Shown: one piece after another, positions 60,674 to 64,000 of the stretch
Numbering within the stretch: the stretch's first letter is position 1
Layout: every line of letters begins with the position of its first letter
Assembly (NCBI RefSeq): GCF_002163755.1
Contig: NZ_CP015863.1
Span: forward strand, 2,604,001 to 2,668,000
From: Vibrio campbellii CAIM 519 = NBRC 15631 = ATCC 25920
Lineage (GTDB): Bacteria; Pseudomonadota; Gammaproteobacteria; Enterobacterales; Vibrionaceae
Reading direction: 5' to 3'
Length of the DNA stretch: 64,000 nucleotides
Program-made: the position numbers and the translations under genes
Notes under the pieces: generated by a model
Database searches by the model: none
What the model was told of the DNA's origin: nothing
What the model saw: only the letters and a program-made list of their open reading frames with translations

Positions 60674-61861
60674 TTACCTGATAGTAATACGTGCGAATTT
60701 ACGTTTACCTACTTGGAATACGTAAGTGCCTACTTCAGGAGCAAACTTCGCATCAGCAACTTTCTCGCCTTCAATCTTAGCAGCACCTTGCTTAACCATG
60801 CGCATTGCTTCAGAAGTTGAAGCACATAGACCCGCTTCTTTCAGTAGGTTTGCTACTGGCGTGCCGGCCTCAAAATCAAACTCTGGCATTTCGTCAGGAA
60901 TTTGGTTTTTCGCGAAACGGTTAACGAACTCTTGCTCTGCTGCATCTGCATCCGCTTCACTGTGGAAACGAGCAATGATTTCTTTCGCTAGCAGAACTTT
61001 GATATCGCGAGGGTTCTTACCTGCTTCTACGTCAGCTTTAAACTGTTCAATTTCTTCCAATGGACGGAAAGACAGTAGCTCGTAGTAACTCCACATTAGA
61101 ACGTCAGAAATAGACATGATCTTACCAAACATTTCGCTTGGAGCTTCGCTGATACCAATGTAGTTACCAGAAGACTTAGACATCTTCTTCTCACCATCTA
61201 GACCTACTAGAAGCGGCATCATCAGTACAGCTTGAGGCTTTTGACCGTGAGATTTTTGCAGTTCACGACCCATCAGTAGGTTGAACTTCTGGTCAGTACC
61301 ACCAAGCTCAACGTCCGTTTCCATTGCTACTGAGTCCCAACCTTGAAGTAGTGGGTACATGAACTCATGAATAGCGATTGGCTGGCCACCAGCGTAACGC
61401 TTTTTAAAGTCATCACGTTCTAGCATACGAGCAACGGTTTGGTTCGCTGCAAGGCGAATCATACCTTCTGCGCCAAGCTCAGATAGCCACTCAGAGTTGA
61501 ACTGAATTTTTGTCTTAGCTGGATCTAGGATTTTGAACACCTGCTCTTTGTACGTTTCAGCGTTACGCAGAACATCTTCACGGCTTAGCGGTGGACGAGT
61601 TGAGTTCTTACCTGTTGGGTCACCAACCATTGCAGTGAAGTCACCGATTAGGAACGTCACTTCATGACCTAGTTCTTGGAACAAGCGAAGCTTATTGAAA
61701 ATAACCGTATGGCCTAGGTGAATGTCAGGTGCTGTTGGATCGGCGCCCAATTTAATACGTAGAGGACGACCTTCTTTTAGTTTTGCGATCAGCTCTTCTT
61801 CTGGAATCAGCTCTTCAACACCGCGCTTAATCTCGGCTAATGCAGCTTCAATGCTCGCCAT
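60674..61861 (-). CDS. tyrS: Tyrosyl-tRNA synthetase
   Basis: Class I aminoacyl-tRNA synthetase, 395 residues, charging tRNA-Tyr. HIGH-like motif HLGHTVIF (about 46-50), KMSKS (EKKMSKSSGNY), and a C-terminal S4 RNA-binding domain (LLKEAGLCASTSEAMRMVKQ). Length and KMSKS context fit the shorter second TyrRS subtype found in vibrios rather than the 424-residue E. coli TyrS. Confidence 0.96.
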   Translation of the reverse strand: MASIEAALAEIKRGVEELIPEEELIAKLKEGRPLRIKLGADPTAPDIHLGHTVIFNKLRLFQELGHEVTFLIGDFTAMVGDPTGKNSTRPPLSREDVLRNAETYKEQVFKILDPAKTKIQFNSEWLSELGAEGMIRLAANQTVARMLERDDFKKRYAGGQPIAIHEFMYPLLQGWDSVAMETDVELGGTDQKFNLLMGRELQKSHGQKPQAVLMMPLLVGLDGEKKMSKSSGNYIGISEAPSEMFGKIMSISDVLMWSYYELLSFRPLEEIEQFKADVEAGKNPRDIKVLLAKEIIARFHSEADADAAEQEFVNRFAKNQIPDEMPEFDFEAGTPVANLLKEAGLCASTSEAMRMVKQGAAKIEGEKVADAKFAPEVGTYVFQVGKRKFARITIR

Positions 61862-61991
61862 TCTTGTTCACTCCCACAGATTTGGCAAAAATATAATAGC
61901 TGAACATCTTACTTGAATAGCGATGCATTTTGAAACACGTTAGACTAGGTAGTTGTCAATTTTTACGTTTAATTTAGTAATCAAGTACCTC

Positions 61992-63281
61992 ATGCATTCG
62001 ATTTTTGTCCGACTACCGCTCTTGCACAAAGTACTGATCGGTTTTTTTAGTGCGCTGATCATCGTCGCGCTGTTTTTCTTACCCGATCCGCAAGACCTCG
62101 ATCCGCAGCAAAGCCGACTCAAAGTCGGTGAGCATTACTCGGTACCGATTTCTGTGGAATCTCCCGAGCGAAGCGCTTCTTCTACTCTTCCTTCTGTTTT
62201 GCGCTGGGAAACATACAAAGTCAAAAATGGTGAAAGTGCCGCTGTACTTTTCAACCGCGTCGGTTTATCTCCTCGCCTTCTGCATGAACTGATTACTTCA
62301 GATAAAGAAATCAAACAGCAACTCACTCGACTACGCCCCGGCGACAGACTGCAATTTGGCTTTGATGAAAATAACGACTTTATTCAACTAAAACGCACAC
62401 TCAATGCCTTTGAAACGTTCCGCATTAAACTGCAAGGTGGCAAATACGTTTCTGAGGTAGACAAAAAAGAAGTCGATTACCAATACAACTACGCTGAAGC
62501 AACAATCAAATCCAACTTCTGGAATGCAGGGATTTCATCCGGTTTGAATGCAAACCAAATTATGGAACTGGCGGGAATTTTTGGTTGGGATATCGACTTT
62601 GCTTTGGACATTCGTAAAAACGATACCTTCCGCGTGCTTTACCAAGAGGAAGTGGTTGAAGGCGAAGTGATTGGACGCGGAAAAATCATTGCTGCAATCT
62701 TTTACAACCAAGGAGACACCTTTACCGCAATCTTAGATGAGAAGAGCGGTAAGTACTACGATGAAAATGGCCGAGCGATGAAGAAAGCCTTCTTACGAGC
62801 ACCTTTGGATTTCCGTCGTGTTACCTCTAACTTTAATCCTCGTCGCTTACACCCAGTTACCGGGAGAGTTCGCCCTCACAGAGGTACCGATTATGCCGCG
62901 CCTGTAGGCACACCAATTTGGGCTGCGGGCAATGGTGTTGTGCAAAAATCAGCGTACAACAAATTCAATGGTAACTACGTGTTTATTAAACACAGCAATA
63001 CCTATATTACTAAATACTTACACTTAACTAAGCGAACAGTAAAAACGGGACAACGCGTTAAGCAAGGTCAAACCATCGGTACGTTGGGTGGTACTGGCCG
63101 TGTAACTGGCCCACACTTGCACTACGAATTCTTGGTTAACGGCGTTCATAAAAACCCAAGAACGGTAAACTTACCGCAGTCGAAATCTCTGACTGGTAAA
63201 GCAAAACAAACTTTCTTGGCAAACGCAAAGATCAGCATGGCTAAGCTGGATCGCTACAGTAAATTACTGGCGATGAAGTAG
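61992..63281 (+). CDS. M23-family peptidoglycan endopeptidase
   Basis: Periplasmic zinc D,D-endopeptidase that opens peptidoglycan cross-links for growth, 429 residues. A single N-terminal anchor (LLHKVLIGFFSALIIVALFF), a LysM-like region (TYKVKNGESAAVLFNRVGLS), and the LytM domain with zinc ligands HRGTD and HLHYEF. It corresponds to the MepM/Shy group and, by position next to tyrS, probably to ShyC of V. cholerae (from memory). ATG 61992 is chosen; a TTG at 61953 with AGGT before it would add 13 residues. Confidence 0.9.
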   Translation: MHSIFVRLPLLHKVLIGFFSALIIVALFFLPDPQDLDPQQSRLKVGEHYSVPISVESPERSASSTLPSVLRWETYKVKNGESAAVLFNRVGLSPRLLHELITSDKEIKQQLTRLRPGDRLQFGFDENNDFIQLKRTLNAFETFRIKLQGGKYVSEVDKKEVDYQYNYAEATIKSNFWNAGISSGLNANQIMELAGIFGWDIDFALDIRKNDTFRVLYQEEVVEGEVIGRGKIIAAIFYNQGDTFTAILDEKSGKYYDENGRAMKKAFLRAPLDFRRVTSNFNPRRLHPVTGRVRPHRGTDYAAPVGTPIWAAGNGVVQKSAYNKFNGNYVFIKHSNTYITKYLHLTKRTVKTGQRVKQGQTIGTLGGTGRVTGPHLHYEFLVNGVHKNPRTVNLPQSKSLTGKAKQTFLANAKISMAKLDRYSKLLAMK

Positions 63282-63308
63282 CTAAAACGATTTAAATTGA
63301 ACAATGAC

Positions 63309-63334
63309 AAAGAGGCAGCCTAAGCTGCCTCTTT
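63309..63334. terminator. Bidirectional terminator between the M23 and RND genes
   Basis: AAAGAGGCAGC (63309-63319) pairs with GCTGCCTCTTT (63324-63334). The loop contains the stop codon of the RND gene, so its last codons form part of the stem. Confidence 0.88.
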
Positions 63335-64000
63335 TGTTTCGGGATCTGGTTCATCAATATTGTGTTCACGGCCAAGCATCAAAAGACACGGTGTAAGCAC
63401 CAGCGTCAACACAGTGGCAAAAGCCAAACCTCCAGCAACTGCGGTTGCTAATTGAGACCACCACTGCGTGCTTGGCGCACCAAATTCAATCTTCTGGTTA
63501 ACTAAGTCGATGTTCATCTCTAGCACCATTGGCAGCAAACCCAGGATAGTAGTGACTGTGGTCAGTAACACTGGACGCAGGCGTTGTACGCCCGTACGTA
63601 GAATTGCGTCTGATTTTTCTAACCCACGCTTGCGCATTTGGTTATAGGTATCAATTAATACGATATTGTTGTTCACCACAATACCAGCTAATGCGATCAC
63701 CCCAATACCCGACATAATAATACCAAAAGGCTTCTGAAAAATAAGCAAGCCAGCAAACACGCCAACGGTAGAAAACAGCACTGCGCTTAAAATCAAAAAT
63801 GCTTGGTAGAAGCTGTTGAATTGAGTAATCAGGATCAAAGCCATCACGCCAAGTGCAACCATGAAAGCACTTTGTAAAAAAGCAGAAGAGTTTTCTTGTT
63901 CCTCGTTTTGCCCGCGAATTTTAAACTCAATACTAGCAGGCAAGCCCAACTGCTCTACTTCTGCGGCTATCTTGGGCAATTCAAGGGCAAGGTTATAACC
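63320..64000 (-). CDS. RND efflux permease (C-terminal part, cut by window end)
   Basis: C-terminal 226 residues of an inner-membrane RND pump of the AcrB/HAE1 type; the frame is open to base 64000. Membrane helices 8-12 are visible: LQSAFMVALGVMALILITQF, ILSAVLFSTVGVFAGLLIF, GIGVIALAGIVVNNNIVLID with the RND motif VVNNNIVLIDTYNQMRKRG, RPVLLTTVTTILGLLPM and the last helix. The periplasmic adaptor gene, if any, lies outside the window. Confidence 0.93.
   Translation of the reverse strand, partial: GYNLALELPKIAAEVEQLGLPASIEFKIRGQNEEQENSSAFLQSAFMVALGVMALILITQFNSFYQAFLILSAVLFSTVGVFAGLLIFQKPFGIIMSGIGVIALAGIVVNNNIVLIDTYNQMRKRGLEKSDAILRTGVQRLRPVLLTTVTTILGLLPMVLEMNIDLVNQKIEFGAPSTQWWSQLATAVAGGLAFATVLTLVLTPCLLMLGREHNIDEPDPETKEAA

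Overview
The window looks like chromosome-1 backbone of a Vibrio, most like the Harveyi clade (V. parahaemolyticus / alginolyticus / harveyi type). This rests on gene content and order: the EF-G / radA / two-PilZ protein (PlzC type) / serB / ytjB / deoDBAC / nupC block, the GGDEF-EAL gene of rocS type beside ubiT and ubiUV, the MarR-MATE pair, the tRNA-rimP-nusA-infB-rbfA-truB-rpsO-pnp block, and ompU-greA-yhbY-rlmE-ftsH-folP-glmM-secG. All of these are familiar Vibrio arrangements recalled from memory, not searched.

Layout. 1-5025: the C-terminal part of a PBP2, an orphan EbgR-like LacI regulator, and a LysR regulator divergent from a chromate transporter (chrA). 5461-12911: an acyl-CoA-ligase-like enzyme, then an accessory island made of a VpsT/CsgD-like LuxR regulator and a four-gene chaperone-usher fimbrial operon (pilin, chaperone, usher, tip subunit). 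13057-20973: a stand-alone EF-G, radA, plzC, serB, ytjB. 21063-27466: the deoxynucleoside catabolic operon deoC-deoA-deoB-deoD (minus strand) and the nucleoside importer nupC with a textbook tandem CRP promoter. 27489-31792: tatD-like yjjV, a 55-residue overlapping small gene, prfC, rimI, holD and a small secreted protein. 31879-37261: yhbS, ubiT, a rocS-like c-di-GMP gene broken by an in-frame stop, and ubiUV (oxygen-independent ubiquinone synthesis). 37331-39181: MATE exporter and MarR repressor with two near-identical operators. 39257-50170: nlpI, pnp, rpsO, truB, rbfA, infB, nusA, rimP, tRNA-fMet, tRNA-Leu, secG. 50396-57886: glmM, folP, ftsH, rlmE, yhbY, greA, ompU. 58003-64000: dacB, an MgtE-like magnesium transporter with an elaborate leader, tyrS, an M23 endopeptidase and the end of an RND pump.

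The most unusual signals are regulatory. The mgtE leader (about 60421-60600) contains a well-initiated 19-codon reading frame with a Pro-Pro pair, nested long-range stems and a terminator hairpin that can be exchanged for an alternative pairing: a candidate translation-coupled magnesium attenuator. Other strong signals are the nupC promoter (CRP sites at -41.5 and -93.5 relative to the predicted start), an FNR-like site at exactly -41.5 of ubiT with a palindrome over the -10, twin MarR operators, a greA leader terminator, and stem-loops in every gap of the deo operon. Three c-di-GMP-linked genes (VpsT-like regulator, PlzC, RocS) occur in the window, one of them disrupted. No CRISPR array, insertion sequence, integrase or prophage gene was seen.
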